Positions 1 through 5,720 of a stretch of DNA of 6,085 nt are shown here, piece after piece. The DNA is from Defluviicoccus vanus. GTDB lineage: Bacteria; Pseudomonadota; Alphaproteobacteria; Rhodospirillales; Defluviicoccaceae. Below the pieces are notes generated by a model. The model worked only from the letters and a program-made list of their open reading frames with translations. It did not search any database and was not told where the DNA came from. The stretch lies in contig NZ_CP053923.1 of NCBI RefSeq assembly GCF_014672695.1, positions 2,789,051 to 2,795,135 of the forward strand, read 5' to 3'. Both the position numbers and the translations under genes were made by a program. Positions within the stretch are counted from its first letter, which is position 1. Each line of letters begins with the position of its first letter.

Positions 1-1764
1 GGTGTCGTAGGTGGCACGCGCCCGGCTGCGCAGATCGATGGCGTAGGACACACTGACAAAGGCGCTGACGCCGTTGCCGAGGAAGCTGCTGTCGCTGCTG
101 ACGCTGTTGCCGCTGTGATTGTAGCCGAGGGTGGCGCTCAGCACCCATTCAGGTCCGAACTGCTGCGACAAGGTCAGGTCGGCGCCGTAACTGTCGCCGC
201 TGTCGCCACGGGCGAGGGCATAGCGGGTACTGACGCTGCCAGACGTGCTAGGTCCCAGTTCGCGGCTGTAGCTCAGCGTCGTATCGACGATGAAGGGATT
301 GGCCACGGCACCGGCTTCGTCGCTGCTGATGGCGGCAAAGTTGCCGCTGCGCGTCTCGACGGCAGCGCGCAGCGAGTTCTGTCCCGGTGGTCCCAGTTCG
401 AAGTCGAGCAGCTCCCATTGCAGGGCCAAGGCCACGCCAAGGCCGTCACCATCGCGTTCACTGCCGGCCAGATCGGCATCGAAGCTGCCGACCGGCGTCG
501 CCCATAGGCCGCTCAGGCCGAGCATCCGGGTGCTGCGGTCACTCTGGGCGTTCATCCCGGCGGTCAGGGTCTCACTCAGGCCGCGACGGTAGAAACCGCT
601 GGCGATCGGCTTGTCGCGGCGGTAGTCGGGCTCATTGTCGTTCAACGGCGCTTCGATGCCGGCGAACAGGGCGAATTCGTCCAAGCCCGGCTCGAGAAGG
701 TCGCGGCTGAAGAATAAGGAGTAATCGATCACGTCGCGCCGGCCCGTATCGTCCTCGACGATGATCTGGATCGTATTGTTGCCGGAGAAGAAGGTGAAGT
801 CCTGGATGTCATAGGTTCCCGGCTGCAATCGCAACCGTCGCATCGGCCGATTGTTGACCAGGATTTCCACGTCGGATGGCCGCTCGATGCGCAGGGAGCG
901 GCGTCCGGTGGGGCGGACATTACGGCCGGGAGCGAGTTCGCTGTACAGCCGGGCAATGGAAATGCCGGCCATGTCTTCGGCGTTCTGAAAGCCGGTGCGA
1001 TCGAGGAACAGATCGCCGGCCCGCAAGCGGATTACCTCTTCCGGCAGATCGACGACCGCCCGGGTGCCACGCCGGTACCAGTTTGCGCCATTGAAGCTGG
1101 ATTCCCCCTCCACCACCGGGCCGAACAGCCGCATGGCGCCATCAAGCGTTCCCGCTGGCGCGATCAGGCCGGTTTCCTGGTCGGCGGGGGCTTGGCTGAT
1201 GTAATCGAGGTTGCTGCGCAGGTTGGCGAAGGCGCTCACTGGTGCCGGTTGGGCGAAATCGCGGTTTTGCACGCCGTCAGGCGAACCGATGGCCGAGATC
1301 CGTCGTGGCGCCCGGGCGTCCGGCTCCGCCTCGAAGCGAAGCTCGCTGGCGATGGGATCGAAGCTGAGGGTCACTCCCTTGCCGTTCAGCGCGTCGAGGG
1401 GGATGAAGGTGCGCCCGGCGATCGCCCGCTCGATGGCGGCCTGCACGTCAGTCTTCAGCATCGGCCGGATGGCCTGCAGCAGCCGTTCGGCTTCCACCTG
1501 CATCTCGTCTGCGCCGCCGCTCGATCGGACGCGCAGCTCGGCTAGAACGAACGGCCCATCGCGCAAAGGCAGGACGATCTCCACCGCTCGGCCGGATTGC
1601 CCGGATGCCGGTTTGGCGGCACCGCTGCGGGGCAGAGGCGTCAGCAGCGGCAGTGCCAACAGCAGCGACGCCAGCAATCGGCTGGCCACTGGGCGGCAGG
1701 CCACTAGGCGGAAGATCTGGGGGAGGGGACGCTCGCGCCGGCGCTGGTCGCCCCCTCCCGGCAT
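1..1764 (-). CDS. Csu-type fimbrial outer-membrane usher (partial, C-terminus off left edge)
   Basis: This is the outer-membrane usher of a chaperone-usher pilus. It receives chaperone-subunit complexes in the periplasm and polymerises and exports the subunits through a beta-barrel pore. I translated the minus strand by hand: the frame is open from a TAA at 1803-1801 to position 1, giving 588 residues with no internal stop. ATG 1764 is the only ATG near the start and lies 5 nt after the chaperone stop, so the two genes are probably translationally coupled. A hydrophobic signal core sits at residues 30-45 (LLASLLLALPLL), ending near SGAA. The N-terminal periplasmic domain follows. The usher hallmark is GTYDIQDF (316-323) with DDTGR (338-342), preceded by SLRIERPSDVEI. 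Beyond this come alternating beta-barrel strands. About 250 residues are probably missing compared with the roughly 830 usual for CsuD-like ushers. The N-region before the signal core is long and arginine-rich (DQRRRERP), so a GTG start at 1704 or 1689 is possible. Family assignment is firm; the Csu subtype follows from the SCPU neighbours. Confidence 0.9.
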   Translation of the reverse strand, partial: MPGGGDQRRRERPLPQIFRLVACRPVASRLLASLLLALPLLTPLPRSGAAKPASGQSGRAVEIVLPLRDGPFVLAELRVRSSGGADEMQVEAERLLQAIRPMLKTDVQAAIERAIAGRTFIPLDALNGKGVTLSFDPIASELRFEAEPDARAPRRISAIGSPDGVQNRDFAQPAPVSAFANLRSNLDYISQAPADQETGLIAPAGTLDGAMRLFGPVVEGESSFNGANWYRRGTRAVVDLPEEVIRLRAGDLFLDRTGFQNAEDMAGISIARLYSELAPGRNVRPTGRRSLRIERPSDVEILVNNRPMRRLRLQPGTYDIQDFTFFSGNNTIQIIVEDDTGRRDVIDYSLFFSRDLLEPGLDEFALFAGIEAPLNDNEPDYRRDKPIASGFYRRGLSETLTAGMNAQSDRSTRMLGLSGLWATPVGSFDADLAGSERDGDGLGVALALQWELLDFELGPPGQNSLRAAVETRSGNFAAISSDEAGAVANPFIVDTTLSYSRELGPSTSGSVSTRYALARGDSGDSYGADLTLSQQFGPEWVLSATLGYNHSGNSVSSDSSFLGNGVSAFVSVSYAIDLRSRARATYDT

Positions 1765-1769
1765 GGATG

Positions 1770-2510
1770 TCAGCGTTCTTCGTCGACGCTTACCTCGGCG
1801 TTAACAGCGGTCAGTCCGGCCGGAGGCTCGACGGGCAGGAGGAAGCGGCGAGTCTTACCCGGTTGTACGAGGCCGATCCCCACCGCCGAGGCAAACTCGC
1901 TGGCGCGAATTTCTCGCCTCCAGCCGCCACCCGCAGCCTGCAGCAGGATGCGGTCGCGGCTGAGATAGTCGTGACGACTGCCGCGATTCTCCACCACCAG
2001 TTCGATCTTGCGTCCGCCCTGACCGTCGTTGACCGGGCCGGCACGGACCAGGGTCAGGTCGGACTCGCCTTGCAGCGGGCCGACGTTGACGTAGACGACG
2101 ACGCTGTAGACCAGTTCCAGCACCGTCCCGTCAGACTCGGATGTCACCGGGATCTGATTGATCATGAAGGCGTAGCTGCGGCTGCGCTCGATGTCAGGCT
2201 CGCCTGCCCACTGCAGACGGAACACCTGCGAAGCGCCGGCGGGAATCATTGCCTGCGGCGGGAAAATAAGAAAATCATCGTCGCGCGGCGTCAGCGTTCG
2301 TTCGCCGTTCTCACCCAGATCGAGCTGATTGACCGCCACCTCCACCGGAAGCGTGGTCGCACCGGTGTTGACGACGGTAATCGCGCTGCGACTTTCCCGG
2401 CCGACCGGGGCGAGGTCGGTCAGGATCGGGCTGACGCTCATCGCCTGCACGGATTGGGTGGCGAACTGAGAGAAGATGACAAGCCCGATAAGCGAGAGGA
2501 GGCGGCGCAT
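1770..2510 (-). CDS. periplasmic pilus assembly chaperone (PapD/CsuC-like)
   Basis: This periplasmic chaperone is expected to bind pilin subunits by donor-strand complementation and deliver them to the usher encoded next. It has 246 residues, normal for the family. The start at 2510 is chosen because AGGAG (2523-2519) lies 8 nt upstream and a typical Sec signal peptide begins there: MRRLLSLIGLVIFSQF, with cleavage likely after VQA at residue 23. The frame stays open up to 2636, but that extension has no homology-like content. The N-terminal Ig domain has VSPILTDLAP (26-35), then VVNTG (46-50). The conserved F1-G1 region is FLIFPPQAMIPAGASQVFRL (80-99), and SYAFMINQIPV (112-122) matches the family's S-Y-x-x-x-x-N-x-I-P pattern. 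The C-terminal Ig domain starts around residue 150 and includes VVENRGSRH (172-180). The stop is 5 nt from the usher ATG. A 170-nt gap with a hairpin separates it from the upstream pilin. No defect is seen. Confidence 0.93.
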   Translation of the reverse strand: MRRLLSLIGLVIFSQFATQSVQAMSVSPILTDLAPVGRESRSAITVVNTGATTLPVEVAVNQLDLGENGERTLTPRDDDFLIFPPQAMIPAGASQVFRLQWAGEPDIERSRSYAFMINQIPVTSESDGTVLELVYSVVVYVNVGPLQGESDLTLVRAGPVNDGQGGRKIELVVENRGSRHDYLSRDRILLQAAGGGWRREIRASEFASAVGIGLVQPGKTRRFLLPVEPPAGLTAVNAEVSVDEER

Positions 2511-2680
2511 GCGGCTGACTCCTATGAGTTGGCGGTGAACGCGGAGCCGATGCACGAGCAAACCCCATTCGTTAGGAGGTGACCGGGGCGGTGCCGAATT
2601 CGGGACTAGGCCCATTCTCGGATCCCGCATCGGCACAGTCAGGGCCGCCCGAGGGGTGCCGCGTGCATGGCGTGGTGCAT
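2511..2680. other. 170-nt gap between pilin and chaperone genes
   Basis: No gene is supported here. On the transcribed (minus) strand it holds the 3' flank of the frameshifted pilin, a 12-bp interrupted hairpin (2636-2591), and the chaperone Shine-Dalgarno AGGAG (2523-2519). It is much longer than the 5-nt chaperone-usher junction. No clear promoter was recognised in it. Confidence 0.6.
2591..2636 (-). other. intercistronic GC-rich hairpin between pilin and chaperone
   Basis: The arms GTGCCGA (2591-2597) and TCGGCAC (2630-2636) are perfect reverse complements. Inside them CGGGA (2601-2605) pairs with TCCCG (2623-2627), separated from the outer stem by a small 3x2 internal loop, and the apical loop spans 2606-2622. 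No T-run follows on either strand, so it does not look like a standard intrinsic terminator. On the pilus mRNA it lies between the subunit genes and the chaperone-usher pair. It could stabilise the upstream pilin message or lower readthrough; this role is inferred. Confidence 0.5.
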
Positions 2681-3266
2681 TCAGGGGTTGGTGAACAATG
2701 TCAGGGTCATAACATCGGTGTAGTTGCCGGCGACAAGCGGCAGCCCGCTTGCCGGTACCGCGAACGTCAATTGCAACGGGCCATTAATCGCCCCGCCGAT
2801 GGGTGTCGACGCCTGGGTCGGCGTGTTCGGTGGCTGATTGGCGAGCAAGGGGACGAGGACGACGGACGCCCAATTGCCGGTGACGTTGTAGTCGACCTTG
2901 CTGAGGAACGCGCCGGCGACAATGGTCGGCAACGCGGCGTTGAACATGGTGCCGGATTGGGAGGCAAGCGTCGCCTGGGTGGCGAAATTGTTGCACATCG
3001 CATCGGCCGCCCAGACGGCGTTGGCTGCGTTGAGCAGCGCCGTGGTGGGGTTCACCGGGGCTGAAATTGATCGTCGTCGGACTGGCGCCGGGGGCGCCGA
3101 CGATGGCGTTATTGGCGCTGACCGTGTGGCCGTTTTGAATCGAACAGGTGCCCGGCACCGTCGTCCGCAAATTGAACAGCCAGGAGGTGGTACCGGCCGC
3201 CATCGCCGCGCCGCCGGCGGCGACGACCATCAAGAGCGAAATCGGACCTGCAAGCAGCTTCCGCAT
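2681..3266 (-). pseudogene. spore coat U-domain pilin-like subunit, interrupted by a +1-nt frameshift
   Basis: This encodes a secreted SCPU-type (Csu-like) pilus subunit, but the frame is broken. From ATG 3266, with GAGGA (3277-3273) 6 nt upstream, the protein opens with signal peptide MRKLLAGPISLLMVVAAGGA and cleavage near AMA-A. It then runs VPGTCSIQNG (38-46) to TINFSP (65-70). At 3056 the frame shifts. The original frame then yields an arginine-rich nonsense tail stopping at 2784. The true continuation, VNPTTALLNA onward, is in the frame read from 3055 to 2681. Skipping base 3056, in the minus-strand run CCCCGG, gives a 194-residue product. Its C-terminal strand LPLVAGNYTDVMTLTLF (175-191) matches the typical SCPU ending (AG-Y-D-hydrophobic strand). 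Cys41 and Cys91 could form a disulfide. This may be a real inactivating mutation, an assembly or sequencing indel, or, less likely, programmed frameshifting. The SCPU call is from motif recognition only. Confidence 0.75.
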
Positions 3267-3382
3267 GGGGAATCCTCAGATGAAGGGGAAGGGAACAGCC
3301 GCATCGGCGCGAACGGCTGCAGCGGGGATGGCGACGCGTGAAGTGTCGGGGGCGGTGACTGAACGTGGCACGACACGCCGGG
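3267..3382. other. 116-nt gap between the two SCPU genes, with hairpin and RBS
   Basis: The gap holds a GC-rich inverted repeat, CAGCCG (3296-3301) with CGGCTG (3314-3319). A nested TCG/CGA (3304-3306 with 3310-3312) closes a GCG loop. The Shine-Dalgarno GAGGA (3277-3273) of the downstream pilin lies between this hairpin and its ATG. On the minus strand the hairpin is followed by TTCCCCTTC, which is not a convincing terminator tract. No separate promoter is evident. Confidence 0.45.
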
Positions 3383-3931
3383 TCACGGCTTGACACTGAA
3401 GCTGATCGTCAACGCGTCTTCGAAGCGGCCAGCGAGCAACGGCAGTGGTGGGGCTTGCCAGGACAAGGAGAGCGCCGCGGTCTGACCGAGAGCGATTCCC
3501 CCTCCTGAGTCGGCCGGCGCGCACCGTCCGGCCTCAACGGTCATCTGGTCGCTTGCGCAGCTGAAGGCGGCACTGCCGGTATCGGTGGGGACGAGGACGT
3601 TGACGCGATAGGGGAGAAGATCGGTAAAGCCGCCGATCCGTTTCAGGCCGCCGTTGTGGCGAAGGCCGCCGTTGGCCGAGACGAGGGTGTACTGAAACGG
3701 GGTGTTACACGAGACGCCAAGGGACAGATCGCGCCGGCTGCCGCGCGTCACATCGCCGAGATCGACGGCATTGACCCCCGCGGATACCGAACACGTTCGT
3801 TCGATTTCGCCAATAAGAGCGATCTGGACCTGATCCCATGCGACCACGGACGAAGCAGAGAGGATGAGTGCGCCAGCGGCAATGCCGAGAAGCGGGCGGC
3901 TATGGGGATAAAATGGTAAGCACAAGATCAT
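3383..3931 (-). CDS. secreted SCPU-like pilus subunit, first gene of the pilus operon
   Basis: This is probably a minor or tip-proximal pilus subunit of the spore coat U/Csu group. It has 182 residues from ATG 3931. A signal peptide is visible (residues 1-31, hydrophobic core LLGIAAGALILSASSVVA), with cleavage likely before WDQV. The mature part starts with a beta-strand and TCSVSAGVNAVDLGDV (46-61), resembling the N-terminal SCPU pattern of a Cys followed by a short strand and an FG/LGD turn. It continues with VSCNTPFQYTLVSANGG (73-89) and ends in LPLLAGRFEDALTISFSVKP (163-182), the typical C-terminal SCPU strand. Mature cysteines at 47, 75, 125 and 137 suggest two disulfides. The frame is open to 4063, but the upstream codons include the promoter-like AT-rich island, so 3931 is preferred. 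No Shine-Dalgarno precedes it; the ATG overlaps a 14-codon leader ORF by ATGA. It is quite unlike the next subunit, so the two are not recent duplicates. Confidence 0.75.
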   Translation of the reverse strand: MILCLPFYPHSRPLLGIAAGALILSASSVVAWDQVQIALIGEIERTCSVSAGVNAVDLGDVTRGSRRDLSLGVSCNTPFQYTLVSANGGLRHNGGLKRIGGFTDLLPYRVNVLVPTDTGSAAFSCASDQMTVEAGRCAPADSGGGIALGQTAALSLSWQAPPLPLLAGRFEDALTISFSVKP

Positions 3932-3972
3932 GGCAATCGGCCGAAAACGGGTAAACTCGCGCAGAAGGACAT
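3928..3972 (-). CDS. possible 14-aa leader ORF overlapping the first pilus gene (ATGA)
   Basis: ATG 3972-3970 opens a 14-codon frame encoding MSFCASLPVFGRLP. Its TGA (3930-3928) overlaps the ATG of the SCPU-like subunit (3931-3929) as ATGA. The preceding purine stretch GACGAGAAG is very close to this ATG, so initiation may be weak. The main gene has no Shine-Dalgarno of its own, so coupling through this leader is a reasonable but unproven idea. Chance is the alternative, since short ORFs of this size are common. Confidence 0.2.
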   Translation of the reverse strand: MSFCASLPVFGRLP

Positions 3973-4000
3973 CTTCTCGTCGCGTATACACCCCAAAAGG

Positions 4001-4037
4001 ACTATATACCTTTAGCCCATTCGAGCTATTTTGTCCA
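4001..4037 (-). promoter_or_regulatory. AT-rich putative promoter of the pilus operon
   Basis: On the minus strand the sequence TATATAGT (4008-4001) gives -10-like hexamers TATATA and TATAGT in an AT-rich stretch that stands out from the GC-rich surroundings. TGGACA (4037-4032) resembles a -35 box, but it lies 23-25 nt away, too far for a standard sigma70 spacing. No better -35 was found at 16-18 nt. Initiation just downstream would leave a leader of roughly 60-65 nt before ATG 3931. The spacing suggests an activator-dependent or alternative-sigma promoter, or that only the -10 is real. Confidence 0.35.
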
Positions 4038-4106
4038 GACATAACCATGATTGCGTGCAGCATTTGCTCGCGGCTACGCCAGACAATCGCCCTGCGGCAC
4101 AGCGCC

Positions 4107-4126
4107 CGCCGCCTTCAAATGCGGCG
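4107..4126. repeat. perfect 6-bp inverted repeat upstream of guaB promoter
   Basis: CGCCGC (4107-4112) and GCGGCG (4121-4126) are perfect reverse complements around the AT-rich 8-nt loop CTTCAAAT. The repeat sits 20 bp upstream of the guaB -35 box. It could be an operator or a leftover structure. No T-run follows and no gene ends here, so a terminator role is unlikely. Confidence 0.4.
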
Positions 4127-4145
4127 TTATCCCACCGGCCGGCGC

Positions 4146-4173
4146 TTGGCATCGATCAGCCTTGGTGTATGAT
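4146..4173 (+). promoter_or_regulatory. guaB sigma70-type promoter
   Basis: TTGGCA (4146-4151) and TATGAT (4168-4173) each match the sigma70 consensus at five of six positions and are separated by 16 nt. Transcription would start near 4180, giving a leader of about 20 nt before ATG 4202. An imperfectly placed repeat, GATCA (4154-4158) with TGATC (4170-4174), spans the spacer and the -10 and could be a repressor contact, but it is short enough to be chance. A leader this short leaves no room for a riboswitch. Confidence 0.65.
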
Positions 4174-4192
4174 CCCGCGCCATCCAGACAGC

Positions 4193-4196
4193 GGAG
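4193..4196 (+). promoter_or_regulatory. guaB ribosome binding site
   Basis: GGAG lies 5 nt upstream of ATG 4202. It supports this start over in-frame upstream ATGs at 4031 and 4169; the latter lies inside the predicted -10 box. Confidence 0.6.
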
Positions 4197-4201
4197 ATGG
4201 C

Positions 4202-5677
4202 ATGGAAATTCAACAGGCGCTGGCATTCGACGATGTGCTGCTCGTCCCGGCCGCGTCAGACGTGCTGCCGTCCGATGCAGATACGCGCACCCGGCTGACG
4301 CGGCGGGTCAACTTGGCGATCCCCCTGGTTTCGGCGGCCATGGACACGGTGACCGAGAGTTCGCTTGCCATCGCCATGGCGGAAGCGGGCGGACTGGGCA
4401 TCGTCCATAAGAACATGTCGCCCGAGCAGCAGGCTGCCGAAGTCCGGCGGGTGAAGAAGTACGAATCCGGCATGGTGGTCGATCCGATGACCATCGGTCC
4501 GGACGCGTCGCTCGCCGATGCCCTGGCGTTGATGAGCGCGCACAAGTTTTCCGGCGTACCGGTGGTGGAGGACGGCAGCGGTCGGCTGCTCGGCATCCTC
4601 ACCAATCGCGATGTCCGCTTTGCCGACAACGTGTTGCAGCCGGTGAGCGAGCTGATGACCCGCGATACCAGCGACAAGCCGCTGGTCACAGCTCGCCTCG
4701 GCGTCGATCGCGGCGAGGCGAAGCGCCTCCTGCACAAGCACCGGATCGAGAAGCTGCTGGTGGTCGATGACGACTACCGCTGCATCGGCCTCATTACGGT
4801 TAAGGATATCGAGAAGGCAGAGCGCACGCCGAATGCCTGCAAGGACGAGCATGGCCGGCTGCGGGTCGGTGCGGCGACCGGAGTGGGCGAAGCTGGCTTC
4901 ACCCGGGCTGAGTTGCTGCTCGAAGCCGACGTGGACGTGGTGGTCGTCGATACCGCGCATGGCCATTCCCAAGGCGTCATCGAGTCGGTGCGGCGGATCA
5001 AGCAGCTCAGCAACTACGCGCAGGTGATCGCCGGCAATATTGCCACCCCCGAAGGCGCCGAAGCGCTGATCGCTGCCGGTGCCGACGCGATCAAGGTTGG
5101 CATCGGTCCGGGTTCGATCTGCACCACCCGGATGGTGGCTGGTGTGGGCGTGCCGCAGTTCAGTGCCATCGTCGAGGTTGCCGAAGTCTGTCGTCGCCAT
5201 GATGTGCCGCTGATCGCCGATGGCGGCATGCGCTACTCGGGCGACCTGGCGAAGGCGATCGCCGCCGGTGCCGACTGTGCGATGGTCGGATCGCTCTTTG
5301 CCGGCACCGACGAAAGCCCGGGCGAAGTGTTTCTCTACCAGGGCCGCTCCTACAAGCTCTATCGCGGCATGGGCTCGCTAGGGGCGATGGCGCGCGGTTC
5401 TGCCGACCGCTACTTCCAACAGGAGATGACGAATACGCTGAAAATGGTGCCGGAGGGAATCGAGGGGCGGGTGCCGTACAAGGGGCCGCTCGGCGCGGTC
5501 ATTCACCAGTTGGTGGGCGGCCTGCGGGCGGCCATGGGCTACACCGGCAACCGCGATATCAAGGCGATGCAGACCGGCTGCCGGTTCCGACAGACGACGA
5601 CCGCCGGCTTGCGCGAGAGTCACGTGCACGATGTGACGATCACCCGCGAGGCTCCCAACTATCAGGTGACCGAATGA
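4202..5677 (+). CDS. guaB: inosine-5'-monophosphate dehydrogenase
   Basis: This cytosolic enzyme oxidises IMP to XMP with NAD+, the rate-limiting step of guanine nucleotide synthesis. It has 491 residues, full length for bacterial IMPDH. The start is set by the family N-terminus (ALAFDDVLLVP, residues 6-16) and by GGAG 5 nt upstream. The TIM barrel begins with DDVLLVP and PLVSAAMDTVTE (41-52). Two CBS domains lie at about 91-150 and 151-207 and would bind regulatory nucleotides. The barrel resumes with VVVVDTAHGHS (246-256), whose Asp250 contacts NAD+ or substrate. The active-site loop GPGSICTTR (302-310) carries catalytic Cys307, followed by IADGGMRYSGD (338-348) for phosphate binding and GMGSLGAM (389-396). 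The mobile flap has the Arg403-Tyr404 pair (SADRYFQ) that activates water. The C-terminus ends HDVTITREAPNYQVTE. No key residue is missing. It is transcribed with guaA, 43 nt downstream, and diverges from the pilus operon. The sequence style is alphaproteobacterial. Confidence 0.98.
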   Translation: MEIQQALAFDDVLLVPAASDVLPSDADTRTRLTRRVNLAIPLVSAAMDTVTESSLAIAMAEAGGLGIVHKNMSPEQQAAEVRRVKKYESGMVVDPMTIGPDASLADALALMSAHKFSGVPVVEDGSGRLLGILTNRDVRFADNVLQPVSELMTRDTSDKPLVTARLGVDRGEAKRLLHKHRIEKLLVVDDDYRCIGLITVKDIEKAERTPNACKDEHGRLRVGAATGVGEAGFTRAELLLEADVDVVVVDTAHGHSQGVIESVRRIKQLSNYAQVIAGNIATPEGAEALIAAGADAIKVGIGPGSICTTRMVAGVGVPQFSAIVEVAEVCRRHDVPLIADGGMRYSGDLAKAIAAGADCAMVGSLFAGTDESPGEVFLYQGRSYKLYRGMGSLGAMARGSADRYFQQEMTNTLKMVPEGIEGRVPYKGPLGAVIHQLVGGLRAAMGYTGNRDIKAMQTGCRFRQTTTAGLRESHVHDVTITREAPNYQVTE

Positions 5678-5720
5678 GCCGCCGTGCCGACAGGGCGCCA
5701 CAACCAGGCGGGTGGACGGT

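Larger units (their letters stand above)
3932..4201. other. divergent intergenic region between pilus and gua operons
   Basis: This 270-bp spacer holds the signals for both divergent units: an AT-rich promoter-like island for the pilus operon near 3984-4037, an inverted repeat at 4107-4126, and the guaB promoter at 4146-4173. The frame of guaB is open upstream to 4031 but carries no IMPDH-like residues, so the spacer is treated as non-coding apart from the possible 14-codon leader. Confidence 0.7.

Noticed and set aside
1211..2582. Long plus-strand open frames (1211-1804, 1605-2582)
   Set aside because: They lie antisense to the usher and chaperone, whose minus-strand products show clear family motifs. 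The plus-strand products are low-complexity, arginine-rich and without recognisable domains, as expected of shadows in GC-rich DNA.
2571..2582. Near-perfect Shine-Dalgarno AGGAGGTGA on the plus strand
   Set aside because: It leads only into GTG codons of a frame antisense to the pilin gene (2579-3064) with no family-like content, and no ATG is suitably placed. Likely coincidence.
2511..2636. N-terminal extension of the chaperone up to ATG 2636
   Set aside because: The added 42 residues are not chaperone-like and would precede a clear signal peptide that starts at 2510 with AGGAG 8 nt upstream.
2784..3056. Arginine-rich C-terminal tail as a genuine 160-aa protein end
   Set aside because: The same stretch in the adjacent frame gives a normal SCPU-like body and end, so the tail is best explained as post-frameshift readthrough.
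3047..3062. Programmed +1 frameshifting at CCC-GGT
   Set aside because: CCC can slip, but there is no stop or rare codon in the A site and no evident upstream stimulatory element, so an indel is simpler. Kept only as a minor alternative.
3932..4063. N-terminal extension of the first pilus subunit to ATG 4063 or 4042
   Set aside because: It would place the AT-rich promoter-like island inside the gene and put about 44 non-hydrophobic residues ahead of a clear signal peptide.
4031..4201. N-terminal extension of guaB to 4031
   Set aside because: The IMPDH family starts close to residue 1 of the 4202 frame, a good RBS and promoter sit directly upstream, and the extra residues are not IMPDH-like.
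5678..5720. Terminator or promoter between guaB and guaA
   Set aside because: The 43-nt gap shows no stem followed by a T-run and no convincing -35/-10 pair; co-transcription is simpler.
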